Counted from the first letter of the stretch, positions 17,684 through 26,000 are shown. The stretch is 64,000 nucleotides of DNA from Corynebacterium argentoratense DSM 44202 (GCF_000590555.1 NC_022198.1:702338-766337), one strand, 5' to 3'. Notes: a model not told the origin generated them from the sequence alone. Made by a program: numbers and translations.

Positions 17684-17791
17684 ATGATTTGGCGGGGTGA
17701 TGGATGCTCACTCACTAGGCTTCGCCGGCACGCTAATGCGTGCTGGCTGCAGAATTCGTTCGTGAGCATCCATCACCCCGCCCATCTATAC
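17678..17791. repeat. nested inverted repeat between convergent GtrA and dapD genes
   Basis: The 21-nt arm at 17691-17711 is the perfect reverse complement of 17762-17782. Outside a 4-nt bulge (ATTT, 17687-17690) the pairing resumes for 9 bp with one mismatch (17678-17686 with 17783-17791), so arms total 30 bp. The 50-nt loop holds its own 10-bp hairpin (17724-17733 with 17738-17747, one G-U) around TAAT. The left arm includes the GtrA stop codon. It has no T-tract and no flanking direct repeats. Confidence 0.85.
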
Positions 17792-17822
17792 GTTGAGCTA
17801 CCTGGTAGCACCAAGGGGGCAC

Positions 17823-17858
17823 AAAAACGGGGCGAAGGCACCTGCTGCCCTCGCCCCG
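17823..17858 (-). terminator. intrinsic terminator of dapD
   Basis: On the minus strand, a CGGGGCGA-CCTTCGCCCCG type stem (17828-17858, 11 bp with one mismatch) is followed by TTTTT (17823-17827). It lies 17 nt downstream of the dapD stop. Confidence 0.85.
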
Positions 17859-17874
17859 CTAAAAACCGGCCGCA

Positions 17875-18843
17875 CTAGTTAGCGTGCAACGCCTCATTCA
17901 GCGCAACTGCAGCGGACTTCCACGCCACAGCCTCAATAGCACCAGACACCGAATTGCGGCGGAACAAAATATTCGACGCGCCAGACAACTCAGCAGCCTT
18001 CACTGCATCGCCATCCTGCAAACTCAAAGCCTCAGCGACGCCGCCACGAACCAAAACCTTCGAACCGGCAGTCACATACAAACCAGCCTCGACCACGCAG
18101 TCGTCGCCTAGCGAAATACCGCAACCCGCGTTGGCGCCCAGCAAACAACGCTTGCCGATGGAAATAATCTCTTTGCCGCCACCGGACAGCGTGCCCATAA
18201 TCGAAGCGCCGCCGCCGACATCCGAACCATCATCCACCACAACACCAGCAGAAATACGGCCCTCAACCATCGAGCTACCAAGTGTGCCAGCATTGAAGTT
18301 CACAAAACCCTCATGCATCACGGTGGTGCCCTCAGCCAAATGCGCACCCAAACGGATGCGGTCAGCGTCACCAATGCGCACACCAGACGGCATCACATAA
18401 TCAACCATACGGGGGAACTTATCCACCGAATACACCGTCACAGGGCCGCGGGCCTGCAGCTTCGCACGAGTGACCTCAAAGCCCTCAACCTTGCACGGAC
18501 CGAAGTTCGTCCAGACCACATTGCTCAGAAGACCAAACACACCATCGAGGTTCGCACCATGAGGCTTGACCAAACGATGCGACAACAAGTGAAGGCGGAG
18601 ATACGCGTCATAAGCATCAACAGGAGCAGAGGACAGATCAGCAGAAGTCGTCGCAATAGCAACGCGAGAAACCCCGCGGTCAGCGTCTTCACCGACCAGA
18701 GAGGCCAACTCGGCAGGAGCATCAATACGTTCGGTGCCAGCCGACGACGAACCCTCGCGGAGCTCCGGTGCGGGGAACCAGCAATCCAGCACAGTTCCGT
18801 CGGGAGTTACAGTGGCAAGTCCAGTGGCGTATGCAAAAGTCAT
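17875..18843 (-). CDS. dapD: tetrahydrodipicolinate N-succinyltransferase DapD
   Basis: The 322-residue hexapeptide-repeat (left-handed beta helix) acyltransferase adds succinyl to tetrahydrodipicolinate in DAP/lysine synthesis. Conserved actinobacterial stretches include [23 protein letters not shown] and [15 protein letters not shown], where the Glu is the catalytic residue of this enzyme type. ATG 18843 is preferred over ATG 18855: TATGTT (18851-18856) ends 7 nt before it, giving a leaderless mRNA, and the N-terminus [11 protein letters not shown] matches relatives. An amino-acid permease gene lies just upstream and a second DapD-type gene further upstream. Confidence 0.9.
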   Translation of the reverse strand: MTFAYATGLATVTPDGTVLDCWFPAPELREGSSSAGTERIDAPAELASLVGEDADRGVSRVAIATTSADLSSAPVDAYDAYLRLHLLSHRLVKPHGANLDGVFGLLSNVVWTNFGPCKVEGFEVTRAKLQARGPVTVYSVDKFPRMVDYVMPSGVRIGDADRIRLGAHLAEGTTVMHEGFVNFNAGTLGSSMVEGRISAGVVVDDGSDVGGGASIMGTLSGGGKEIISIGKRCLLGANAGCGISLGDDCVVEAGLYVTAGSKVLVRGGVAEALSLQDGDAVKAAELSGASNILFRRNSVSGAIEAVAWKSAAVALNEALHAN

Positions 18844-18850
18844 GGGGTTA

Positions 18851-18856
18851 AACATA
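18851..18856 (-). promoter_or_regulatory. -10 element of leaderless dapD transcript
   Basis: On the minus strand TATGTT is followed by 7 nt and ATG 18843. No ribosome site is present. The element lies in the 18-nt gap after the permease stop. Confidence 0.5.
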
Positions 18857-18861
18857 CCAGC

Positions 18862-20244
18862 CTATGCAACCACGTCAGCGGCCTGCTTGTTTCGGCTACC
18901 AGGAGCCAAGAAAGACAAAGCGATCAGCACTGCAGCCAACACCGCGACAGCAACGATCTGCATACGTGCCCCAGCATCGGACAACATCAACAGCAGCAAA
19001 GCAGCAAGCATCGCTACCGTTACCCAGGACAGGACAGGGAATCCCCACATCTTCACACGAAGTTCACCTTCTGCCTCCAGTTCGCGGCGAAGCTTAATCT
19101 GCGACAGGGCGATCATGAACCAGATGACCATCAAACAACCGCCGACAGCGTTGAACAGCATGCCAATCAATTCCTTCTGATCAGACAGCTGCAGAGCAAC
19201 CGACAGGAAGGAGAAAAAGACCGACAACAAAATCGCCGGAATCGGAACACCGTGAGAGTTCGTGCCGCGGAACCACCGAGGTGCGTCACCACGCTGAGCC
19301 AAGGAATACACGAAGCGAGAAGTACCATAAATCTGTGCGTTAAAAGCCGACAACAAAGCTAGCACAATGATCGTTTCCATGAATCCCACCACGCCAGGCA
19401 CATGGGCCATCCCGAGGATCAAAGTGAAGGGAGAATCGGCTGCACTGTCCGCCCCGCCGATCGACTCGTAGGGCAGCAAGAAGCAAATGACAACAACAGC
19501 GCCCAAGTAGAACAAAGAGATGCGCCAAATGACAGAACGCACCGCAGTTTTAATGGACTCAGAAGGCTGCTCAGATTCTGCCGCAGCGATAGTCACAATC
19601 TCAATGCCGCCGAACGCAAACGCAACAGCCAACAAGCCGGCAGCAACGCCACTAATCCCATTGGGCATGAACCCATGCTCGCCGATGAAGTTATCCAAAC
19701 CCACAGGCTGGCTATTCGGCCACAGGCCGAAAATCAACAAAGCACCAATCACCAGGAACAAGCCAATGACAGCAACTTTGATGAAAGCAAACCAGAATTC
19801 GAACTCGCCGAAGCCGCGAACACCGGCAAGGTTAATAATTGAAAACAGCACTACGCATACCAAAGCGGGAATCCAGGGGGCAACCCCAAACCACTGAGCC
19901 ATGATTGCGGACGCGCCAGTAATTTCCGCGCCCATCACCATCGTCAGCATGAACCAGTACATCCACCCAAGCATGAAGCCAGCCCAGTGGCCGAAGGCCA
20001 TCTGGCCATAGGTGGAAAAAGAACCGGACGCTGGGCGGGCAGCAGCCATCTCGCCCAGCATCTGCATAACGAAGACGACAATCAGGCCAGCAAAAATGTA
20101 GGCGAGCAAAATGGCGGGGCCAGCGACCGAAATACCTACGCCGGTGCCGAGGAACAGGCCGGCGCCAATCGCAGAACCCAATCCCATCATGGTGAGATGT
20201 CGGGTTTTTAACCCTTTACCCAGTTGTGTCGAGTCCGTAGTCAT
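18862..20244 (-). CDS. amino-acid permease, APC superfamily (AroP/GabP-like)
   Basis: The 460-residue transporter has about 12 membrane helices. It shows the amino acid transporter (AAT) family start: LKTRHLTMMGLGSAIGAGLF, with the unwound GSAIGAG substrate-binding segment, then GEMAAARPASGSFSTY and the FGGIEIVTIAAAESEQP segment. It resembles aromatic or GABA/proline-type permeases; the substrate cannot be fixed. The location between two DapD-type genes is also found in C. glutamicum, where an aromatic amino-acid permease is annotated. ATG 20244 follows TACATT (20251-20256) by 6 nt, suggesting a leaderless transcript. Confidence 0.85.
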   Translation of the reverse strand: MTTDSTQLGKGLKTRHLTMMGLGSAIGAGLFLGTGVGISVAGPAILLAYIFAGLIVVFVMQMLGEMAAARPASGSFSTYGQMAFGHWAGFMLGWMYWFMLTMVMGAEITGASAIMAQWFGVAPWIPALVCVVLFSIINLAGVRGFGEFEFWFAFIKVAVIGLFLVIGALLIFGLWPNSQPVGLDNFIGEHGFMPNGISGVAAGLLAVAFAFGGIEIVTIAAAESEQPSESIKTAVRSVIWRISLFYLGAVVVICFLLPYESIGGADSAADSPFTLILGMAHVPGVVGFMETIIVLALLSAFNAQIYGTSRFVYSLAQRGDAPRWFRGTNSHGVPIPAILLSVFFSFLSVALQLSDQKELIGMLFNAVGGCLMVIWFMIALSQIKLRRELEAEGELRVKMWGFPVLSWVTVAMLAALLLLMLSDAGARMQIVAVAVLAAVLIALSFLAPGSRNKQAADVVA

Positions 20245-20250
20245 ACAGTA

Positions 20251-20256
20251 AATGTA
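20251..20256 (-). promoter_or_regulatory. -10 element of leaderless permease transcript
   Basis: On the minus strand TACATT ends 6 nt before ATG 20244 and matches TANNNT. No ribosome site is seen. Confidence 0.5.
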
Positions 20257-20303
20257 GCGAACCTATTGACTATTTAAAGAACCTTAACTCCCAAACGGGG
20301 GTG

Positions 20304-21302
20304 CTAAGCAGGCACAGGGCGAACCACCGGAGTAGAAGCGCCAGCCTCAACCGCAACCGACCAATTACTTTCCCCAGACAGTACCGATGCAGGCAGAACC
20401 CGACCTGCACGATCGCCACACGTGCCGTCATCACTAAAAAGCAACGGAGTATCCGCATCAATCACCACGTTGTTACCCAAGGAACAATTATCACCAAAAC
20501 GAACACCAAGCAGCCCGGAACTTACCCCCAAAGTGCAATTCTTCCCGATACTCATCGGAATACGCATGCCGTGATCATCCCGCGGCGCCATCAACGTAGC
20601 GGACAAACCAACCCGAGTGCCCTCGCCGACCATGATGCCGTAAGACAAACGCCCCTCGATTTTCGCAGCACCAAAAGAACCCGAATTAACGCTGACAAAA
20701 CCCTCACGCAACACACGCGTGCCAGGAGCCAAATACGCGCCCAAACGCACACGCTCAGCCTCCGCGATCTGCACACCCGAAGGCACAACATAATCAACCA
20801 TTCGCGGCAACTTATCGATCGCATACACGTGAATCAGTCCGCGAGAACGCAAAGACGTGCGCACAAACTCGAAATTATCAGGCATACACGGGCCCTTGTT
20901 CGTCCACACCACCGTCTCCAGCAGGTTAAACATCCCATCCATGTTGATTTCCTGCGGACGCGCCAAGCGGTGCGACAGAAGATGCAGACGCAGATACACA
21001 TCGTGGGCATCACGCGGCGGCTCAGCCAGCGACGAGATCGTGGTGCGCACCGCCACCTGCTCGATCATGCGATCCTCGTCGAGCTTCACCAACGACAACA
21101 TCTTGGAACTCAACGCATGCGCACCCAAACGTGTGGTGCCAGCAACATGGCCACCATCATGCACCTCAGCAGCAGACAACATCGTGGGGTGCGGAAACCA
21201 CGTATCCAACACCGTTCCATCCAAGGCGATATTGGCAATACCAATGGCGGTAGCCCCAAGATCGGCAGGGATGGCATGCAGGATCGGGTCAGGCGCGCTC
21301 AT
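20304..21302 (-). CDS. DapD paralogue (tetrahydrodipicolinate succinyltransferase-like)
   Basis: The 332-residue protein is clearly homologous to the DapD encoded about 1.5 kb downstream, with LPRMVDYVVPSGVQI, RVRLGAYL and NSGSFGAAKIEGRLS, so the catalytic Glu position is kept. The C-terminal region differs, with an extra acidic insert (DADTPLLFSDDGTCGDRAG). It may be an active second succinylase, a regulatory partner, or an acyltransferase for another substrate. ATG 21302 is preceded by TAAGCT (21311-21316) at 8 nt, so the mRNA is probably leaderless. It is divergent from dapE; 64 bp separate the two starts. Confidence 0.8.
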   Translation of the reverse strand: MSAPDPILHAIPADLGATAIGIANIALDGTVLDTWFPHPTMLSAAEVHDGGHVAGTTRLGAHALSSKMLSLVKLDEDRMIEQVAVRTTISSLAEPPRDAHDVYLRLHLLSHRLARPQEINMDGMFNLLETVVWTNKGPCMPDNFEFVRTSLRSRGLIHVYAIDKLPRMVDYVVPSGVQIAEAERVRLGAYLAPGTRVLREGFVSVNSGSFGAAKIEGRLSYGIMVGEGTRVGLSATLMAPRDDHGMRIPMSIGKNCTLGVSSGLLGVRFGDNCSLGNNVVIDADTPLLFSDDGTCGDRAGRVLPASVLSGESNWSVAVEAGASTPVVRPVPA

Positions 21303-21310
21303 GCCATTCA

Positions 21311-21316
21311 AGCTTA
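21311..21316 (-). promoter_or_regulatory. -10 element of leaderless DapD-paralogue transcript
   Basis: On the minus strand TAAGCT is followed by 8 nt and ATG 21302. It sits back to back with the dapE promoter. Confidence 0.45.
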
Positions 21317-21354
21317 CTAGGCGCCATCGCGGACTCCGCAGAGCAGTCGGTCGC

Positions 21355-21360
21355 TAGGGT
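21355..21360 (+). promoter_or_regulatory. -10 element of leaderless dapE transcript
   Basis: TAGGGT ends 6 nt before GTG 21367. No ribosome site is present. Confidence 0.55.
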
Positions 21361-21366
21361 AGTGGT

Positions 21367-22527
21367 GTGAACTCCGCAACTAGCACAGACAACAACCGAC
21401 AGCTCCCGCGTCTCACACTCGACGACACGGCCGTAACCCTCACCGAACAGCTCGTCGACATAGCCAGCCCCTCCCATAACGAGGCCGCCATCGCCGACGT
21501 CGTAGAACATGCCCTGCGCAACCACTTCAACGGGCGCGACTGCTCAGTTGAGATCCACCGCTTCAATAACAACGTCATCGCGCGCACCAACTATGGGCTA
21601 CCGAGCCGCGTGATCCTCGCAGGCCACCTGGACACCGTCCCGATCGCCGACAATGTCCCCAGTCACCGCGAGACCGCCACCGTCGAAGGCCAAGCAGAAG
21701 AACAAATCTGGGGCTGCGGCAGTGTCGACATGAAAAGCGGCGACGCCGTGTTCCTCCATGCTTTCGCAACCCTCGCTGACGGCGGCCTGCAACGCGACGT
21801 CACCCTTATCTGCTACGAAGGCGAAGAGGTCGCCAGCCGCTTCAATGGGCTGGGGCACATCGCCGAGCAGCATCCGGAATGGCTCGAAGGTGACGTAGCC
21901 ATCCTGGGTGAACCCAGCGCGGCACGTATCGAAGGCGGCTGCCAAGGAAGTATCCGGCTGAGGATCACCGCGCATGGGACGCGGGCGCACTCCGCGCGCG
22001 CCTGGATGGGGCTCAACGCCATGCATGTGTTGTCGCCGGTGATCAGCCGAGTCGCTGCCTATCAGCCCGCTACCATCGATATCGATGGGCTGAAGTATCG
22101 CGAAGGTCTCAACATTGTGCACTGCGAATCCGGGGTGGCAACCAACACCATTCCCGACGAGGCCTGGATGTTCGTCAACTTCCGTTTCGCGCCCAACCGC
22201 ACCGTCGACGAGGCGCTGGCACACATGCTTGAGGTACTGGACCTGCCCGAGGGCGTGTCCTACGACATTGATGACGCCGTGTCTGGCGCACTGCCCGGAC
22301 TGTCTGTTCCGGCCGCGCAGGAACTGATCGACGCCACCGGTGAAGCACCCGCCCCGAAATTTGGGTGGACGGATGTGGCTCGTTTCTCCGAGCTTGGTAT
22401 TCCCGCCGTTAACTTCGGCCCGGGCGACCCAGCGCTGTGCCACAAACGCGACGAGCACTGCCCGGTGTGGATGATCGAGCGGGCATCCCAGGTGATCCTC
22501 GACTACCTCGGTGGTGCCGGTAGATAG
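21367..22527 (+). CDS. dapE: succinyl-diaminopimelate desuccinylase DapE
   Basis: The 386-residue M20-family di-zinc hydrolase releases succinate from N-succinyl-LL-DAP. Metal ligands are visible in AGHLDTVP (His and Asp, near 85), WGCGSVDMKSG (near 118) and CYEGEEV (catalytic Glu pair near 148), and a late His in CHKRDEHCP. The dimerisation domain occupies about 180-290. GTG 21367 is chosen because TAGGGT lies 6 nt upstream, giving a leaderless mRNA. With dapC and dapD nearby, three consecutive steps of the succinylase pathway are encoded in 6.5 kb. Confidence 0.93.
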   Translation: MNSATSTDNNRQLPRLTLDDTAVTLTEQLVDIASPSHNEAAIADVVEHALRNHFNGRDCSVEIHRFNNNVIARTNYGLPSRVILAGHLDTVPIADNVPSHRETATVEGQAEEQIWGCGSVDMKSGDAVFLHAFATLADGGLQRDVTLICYEGEEVASRFNGLGHIAEQHPEWLEGDVAILGEPSAARIEGGCQGSIRLRITAHGTRAHSARAWMGLNAMHVLSPVISRVAAYQPATIDIDGLKYREGLNIVHCESGVATNTIPDEAWMFVNFRFAPNRTVDEALAHMLEVLDLPEGVSYDIDDAVSGALPGLSVPAAQELIDATGEAPAPKFGWTDVARFSELGIPAVNFGPGDPALCHKRDEHCPVWMIERASQVILDYLGGAGR

Positions 22528-22560
22528 TTTTGGTCCACTCCCTCTGGGCGTCGATGACGC

Positions 22561-22566
22561 TACTGT
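22561..22566 (+). promoter_or_regulatory. -10 element of leaderless LOG-family transcript
   Basis: TACTGT ends 7 nt before ATG 22574. This supports the ATG over an upstream in-frame GTG that overlaps dapE. Confidence 0.5.
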
Positions 22567-22573
22567 GGTGGGC

Positions 22574-23332
22574 ATGAGCGACAAACAAAAAGCGGCAGTC
22601 AGTGCCCAGCGCGTGATGCGCGGCCCCGTGTTGGTTCGGTCCGAAGGCAAGCAGCAGTCCACCACAGACAGTCGACTGTTGGATAGCCAGAAGGATACTC
22701 ACTGGCTGCACTCCGATCCGTGGCGTGTGCTGCGGATCCAAAGCGAGTTTGTCAACGGCTTCGGTGCACTGGCTGAAATGCCACCAGCTGTCGCCGTGTT
22801 CGGTTCGGCGCGCATCGGTGAGGGAAAATTCTATGACCGTGGTCGTGAGTTGGGGCAAAAACTCGCGCGCGCCAACTATGCGGTGATCACCGGCGGCGGC
22901 CCAGGCTTAATGGAATCGTCCAACAGGGGAGCGTTGGAAGAAGGCGGGCTTTCTGTCGGGCTAGGTATCGAGCTACCTCACGAGCAGCACCTCAACGATT
23001 TCGTGGAGCTTGGGCTGAACTTCCGCTACTTCTTCGTCCGTAAGACAATGTTTTTGAAATACAGCCAGGCGTTTGTGTGCTTGCCGGGTGGCTTCGGCAC
23101 TCTCGATGAGCTTTTTGAGGCCCTGTGCATGGTTCAGACCGGAAAGATCACGCACTATCCGATTGCGTTGATCGGCACCGAGTTTTGGGGTGGGTTGGTC
23201 GATTGGATTAAAGATCGATTGGTTGCCGAGGGCATGATCAGTCCGGATGACACCGATTTGTTCATTGTGACCGACAGCGTTGACGAAGTTGTAGATCACA
23301 TTACCCAGGCTCATGCTGACCTGGATCACTAG
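22574..23332 (+). CDS. LOG-family protein (nucleotide 5'-monophosphate phosphoribohydrolase type)
   Basis: The 252-residue Rossmann-fold protein shows the LOG family motifs GGGPGLM (near 106) and PGGFGTLDE (near 171), with the catalytic Arg and Glu regions intact. Members cleave the N-glycosidic bond of (cytokinin) nucleoside 5'-monophosphates, and the M. tuberculosis relative beside dapE is Rv1205. An extra N-terminal region of about 65 residues precedes the domain. The physiological substrate in Corynebacterium is not known from sequence. It is followed by a 103-bp gap containing an inverted repeat. Confidence 0.85.
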   Translation: MSDKQKAAVSAQRVMRGPVLVRSEGKQQSTTDSRLLDSQKDTHWLHSDPWRVLRIQSEFVNGFGALAEMPPAVAVFGSARIGEGKFYDRGRELGQKLARANYAVITGGGPGLMESSNRGALEEGGLSVGLGIELPHEQHLNDFVELGLNFRYFFVRKTMFLKYSQAFVCLPGGFGTLDELFEALCMVQTGKITHYPIALIGTEFWGGLVDWIKDRLVAEGMISPDDTDLFIVTDSVDEVVDHITQAHADLDH

Positions 23333-23395
23333 AGGCAGCTACACTTGGTAGAGGTTGGGCTTCGGGTTTCCCGGAGCCGATTGCGCCGCGTACGC

Positions 23396-23414
23396 CGTGT
23401 GCACCGTGCACACG
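23396..23414. promoter_or_regulatory. perfect 8-bp inverted repeat upstream of DUF3117 gene
   Basis: CGTGTGCA-CCG-TGCACACG is a perfect palindrome with a 3-nt centre. It lies 10 nt before the AGGAG ribosome site (23424-23428) and downstream of a possible -10 TACACT (23340-23345). It may be an operator or a short leader hairpin. Confidence 0.5.
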
Positions 23415-23435
23415 CTTTATCTTAGGAGTGCATTT

Positions 23436-23606
23436 ATGGCCGCTATGAAACCCCGTACTGGCAATGGTCCGATGGAGGCCGTCGAAGAGGGCCGCAAGAT
23501 CGTTATGCGTGTTCCCACTGATGGTGGTGGCCGCCTGGTCATTGAGATGAATAAGGAAGAAGCGGGGGAGTTGGGCGCGTTGCTCACTGCCGTTGCGGAA
23601 AGCTAG
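23436..23606 (+). CDS. DUF3117 family small protein
   Basis: The 56-residue protein is strongly conserved among Actinobacteria. It begins MAAMKPRTGNGPMEAVEEGR, keeps the central VPTDGGGRLV strand pair and ends in a helix rich in Glu and Leu. It corresponds to the Rv1211-type protein found between dapE-region and glgA-region genes. Function unknown. ATG 23436 follows AGGAG at 7 nt, the best start in the frame; a longer upstream extension has no ribosome site. A palindrome sits in its leader. Confidence 0.85.
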   Translation: MAAMKPRTGNGPMEAVEEGRKIVMRVPTDGGGRLVIEMNKEEAGELGALLTAVAES

Positions 23607-23631
23607 AACACCCAAGTCGTGGCCGGCGTTG

Positions 23632-23637
23632 TAGGAT
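23632..23637 (+). promoter_or_regulatory. -10 element of leaderless RlmA-like gene
   Basis: TAGGAT ends 7 nt before ATG 23645. It contains an earlier in-frame ATG (23636), which is therefore unlikely to be the start. Confidence 0.5.
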
Positions 23638-23644
23638 GGCTAGC

Positions 23645-24529
23645 ATGCTGACCGACATCATCGACGTGCTGGCCGACCCTACCGACGGTTCTTCTTTGCG
23701 TATCGCCGACGATGGCACACGCATCGTGTCGGACACCGGCCATAGTTACGATATTGCCCGCCAAGGCTATGTGACTCTCGCAGGGGGCGAGGGCCTGCGC
23801 TATTCGGGTGATGACGCCGCGATGATTGCGTCGCGCGAAACCTTCCTGTCCCAGGGACATTTCGCTCAGTTTGTTGAAGCAATGACAGCCAACGTTCACA
23901 CGGCGCTAGATTCTCGTGAGAGCACTAATGACGATGACGAATTCGATGCGCCGGTGACCTTGTGCGAAATTGGTGCCGGTACCGGCTACTACTTGGCCCA
24001 TTCTTTGGATGACATCATGGGCAGTCGCGGCGTCGGAATTGATATTTCCATCCCGGCAGCAAAGCGTTTGGCCCAAAGCCACCCACGCGTGGGCGCAGTG
24101 GTGGCTGATGCATGGTCCAGGCTTCCCATCGCTGACAACAGCGTTGATGTTGTCACCGTGGTGTTTGCACCCCGCAATGCCCAAGAATTTGCCCGCATTC
24201 TCAAGCCTGGTGGTCAGGTTGTTGTGTTGACCGCAGACACTGGCCACCTCGGCGAGCTACGTGAGCCGCTGGGAATCATTGACGTGGAAAAAGGCAAAGT
24301 TGAGCGCATGATTCAACAAGCCAGCGGGTTCCTCACACCAGTGGGGGAACAGGAAAACGTGGAATTTACCATGTCCCTGGACCAGGCCTCCATCGCCGCT
24401 CAAATTGGCATGAGCCCCTCCGCCCGGCATATCCACCCTGAGGTTCTGCAGGAGCGCATTGCGGCTCTGCCAGCACACATGGATGTTACAGCCAGGGCCT
24501 GCATCACACGCTTCGAAGTGGCCTCCTAA
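23645..24529 (+). CDS. RlmA-like 23S rRNA (guanine-N1) methyltransferase
   Basis: The 294-residue class I SAM-dependent methyltransferase has motif I EIGAGTGYYL (near 105) and motif IV-like VVFAPRN, preceded by the RlmA-type segment HSYDIARQGYVTLA. RlmA enzymes methylate G745/G748 in 23S rRNA. Unlike canonical RlmA, the N-terminal region has no Cys residues, so the usual zinc finger is absent. It could modify a different RNA or be a small-molecule methyltransferase. The start is set by TAGGAT 7 nt upstream. Its stop is 4 nt from the stop of the convergent GH32-like gene. Confidence 0.75.
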   Translation: MLTDIIDVLADPTDGSSLRIADDGTRIVSDTGHSYDIARQGYVTLAGGEGLRYSGDDAAMIASRETFLSQGHFAQFVEAMTANVHTALDSRESTNDDDEFDAPVTLCEIGAGTGYYLAHSLDDIMGSRGVGIDISIPAAKRLAQSHPRVGAVVADAWSRLPIADNSVDVVTVVFAPRNAQEFARILKPGGQVVVLTADTGHLGELREPLGIIDVEKGKVERMIQQASGFLTPVGEQENVEFTMSLDQASIAAQIGMSPSARHIHPEVLQERIAALPAHMDVTARACITRFEVAS

Positions 24530-24533
24530 GACC

Positions 24534-25949
24534 CTACGTGTCTTGGGTGGGGGATACCTCGTAGCAGCGCTCCACAGCAGCGCTGCCGAACGTCTTGACC
24601 GCGAAGGACTGGAAGCCGCCATTAAAGTACACGCGGCTAGCTAGAGTGGCGACACCACCATCGGCGAAAACTTCCACAGTGGAGCCATCGACGATGATCG
24701 TCAGTGAATCGGGAGAACTCCCATCCAAGGGGGCGACCGCTGGGTCGTCCCCTTCATGTTTGGGATTCATCGAACGGTCAACCATCACTTCCGTTGCCGT
24801 ATGGCTGATACGTGCTGCAGTTGCCCCCGCGGCGTCAACAAGATCAACCGTGACACTCGCGGCGGGGGAGCGGAACACTTCGGTGTGCTCCGCCGTCGCA
24901 TCCAGATCGATCAGGCCCATCCACCCATGCGCCCTGTATGACTGCTCAATCGCCTGAGCCAGACCCGGCATAGGCGTTTGATAGAGAGTGCCGTCCTGCA
25001 ATGTGGTGCGACGCGGCAGAGACAGGCAGTTTGCCCACCCCTCCGACTGCATACTCAGCTGAGTCGTCGGATTATCATAGCGACCGACACCATTCATCGA
25101 ACCAAACAACACCGCGGTCTCAAATAACTGCGAGCCGATCGTATTGGTGTTTCGGGGGCGGGTGAAGTCATGGCCATAATCGATACGGCGGAAAGGCTTC
25201 GACACCTTAAAAACCGTCCCATCCAGCTTGCCCACCATATAGCCCGACACATCCACGCCATTGTGCTCAATCGTTGCAACCAGCACCTCCCAGATACCGC
25301 CCACAACTTCGTCTTTAAGACGGATGATCCGCGGAGCAACCAAGTCGGCATCCGTCCCAGTATCGCCCTCGAAGCGAAGCGGACCGCTGAGCTGCCAATC
25401 GTAAGCATTGTCGGAGCAGGCAATCATCAACTGCGGATGATCCACCGGGCCACTCACCGCCAACATGTTCCATCCCCCATGCGGATCCTCAACCACGCAC
25501 GGGGAACGAAAAGCCATCTCTGGCTGGTCTTCGAACAATCTGCTAACGAAGCTAACGTGCTGATCGACCTGGCTAGCCTCATCGGAGACATCAACCGTTG
25601 TCTCCTCAAGATCGCTGATTTCTGCAAGATCAATGAAGCAATTCTCGCCGTCACCGTTGGGCTCGACAGCGGTGTAGAACAACAAGACCTTATCGCCCAC
25701 CGCAACCACGGACCCAGCTCGCAAGCGAGACTGGGAACCGCTGGGGGCAAGCACGTCGTCGCAAATATCCCACGCGTAGGGCGAACCTGATGACACCTGG
25801 TGTGCCCACCGGCTTGGGCCGCCCAGCTGGGGCTGAAACTGGTGGAACATGTGCCACACATGCCCGTCGGTCAGCACACCCGCAGGTGCATTCAACACGC
25901 CGATCTCGGGGGTGACGTGAAGTTCGGGCCGAAGGGGGGCGTAGCTCAT
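24534..25949 (-). CDS. GH32-like protein lacking catalytic residues (levanase/invertase fold)
   Basis: The 471-residue protein has the layout of glycoside hydrolase family 32: an N-terminal beta-propeller with HVTPEIGVLNAPAG (12-24), FHQFQPQ, RWAHQVS and DYGHDFTRPRNT, then a C-terminal beta-sandwich with IVDGSTVEVFADGG. In active GH32 enzymes the first motif reads WMNDPNG and carries the Asp nucleophile; here it is LNAPAG. The RDP motif, which stabilises the transition state, reads RSP (148-150). A Glu (221, GIWEVL) remains where the acid/base is expected. It is probably inactive on sucrose or fructans, or works by another mechanism. ATG 25949 follows GGAAGAG at 5 nt. Confidence 0.75.
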   Translation of the reverse strand: MSYAPLRPELHVTPEIGVLNAPAGVLTDGHVWHMFHQFQPQLGGPSRWAHQVSSGSPYAWDICDDVLAPSGSQSRLRAGSVVAVGDKVLLFYTAVEPNGDGENCFIDLAEISDLEETTVDVSDEASQVDQHVSFVSRLFEDQPEMAFRSPCVVEDPHGGWNMLAVSGPVDHPQLMIACSDNAYDWQLSGPLRFEGDTGTDADLVAPRIIRLKDEVVGGIWEVLVATIEHNGVDVSGYMVGKLDGTVFKVSKPFRRIDYGHDFTRPRNTNTIGSQLFETAVLFGSMNGVGRYDNPTTQLSMQSEGWANCLSLPRRTTLQDGTLYQTPMPGLAQAIEQSYRAHGWMGLIDLDATAEHTEVFRSPAASVTVDLVDAAGATAARISHTATEVMVDRSMNPKHEGDDPAVAPLDGSSPDSLTIIVDGSTVEVFADGGVATLASRVYFNGGFQSFAVKTFGSAAVERCYEVSPTQDT

Positions 25950-26000
25950 GAGGACTCTTCCACTGGATAAACAGTTGACTAACGCCACCAGGATAGTGAA

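Noticed and set aside
17678..17791. Insertion-sequence or MITE ends
   Set aside because: No direct target duplications flank the repeat, no transposase is near, and the arms run into the GtrA stop codon. A remnant cannot be excluded, but there is no positive evidence.
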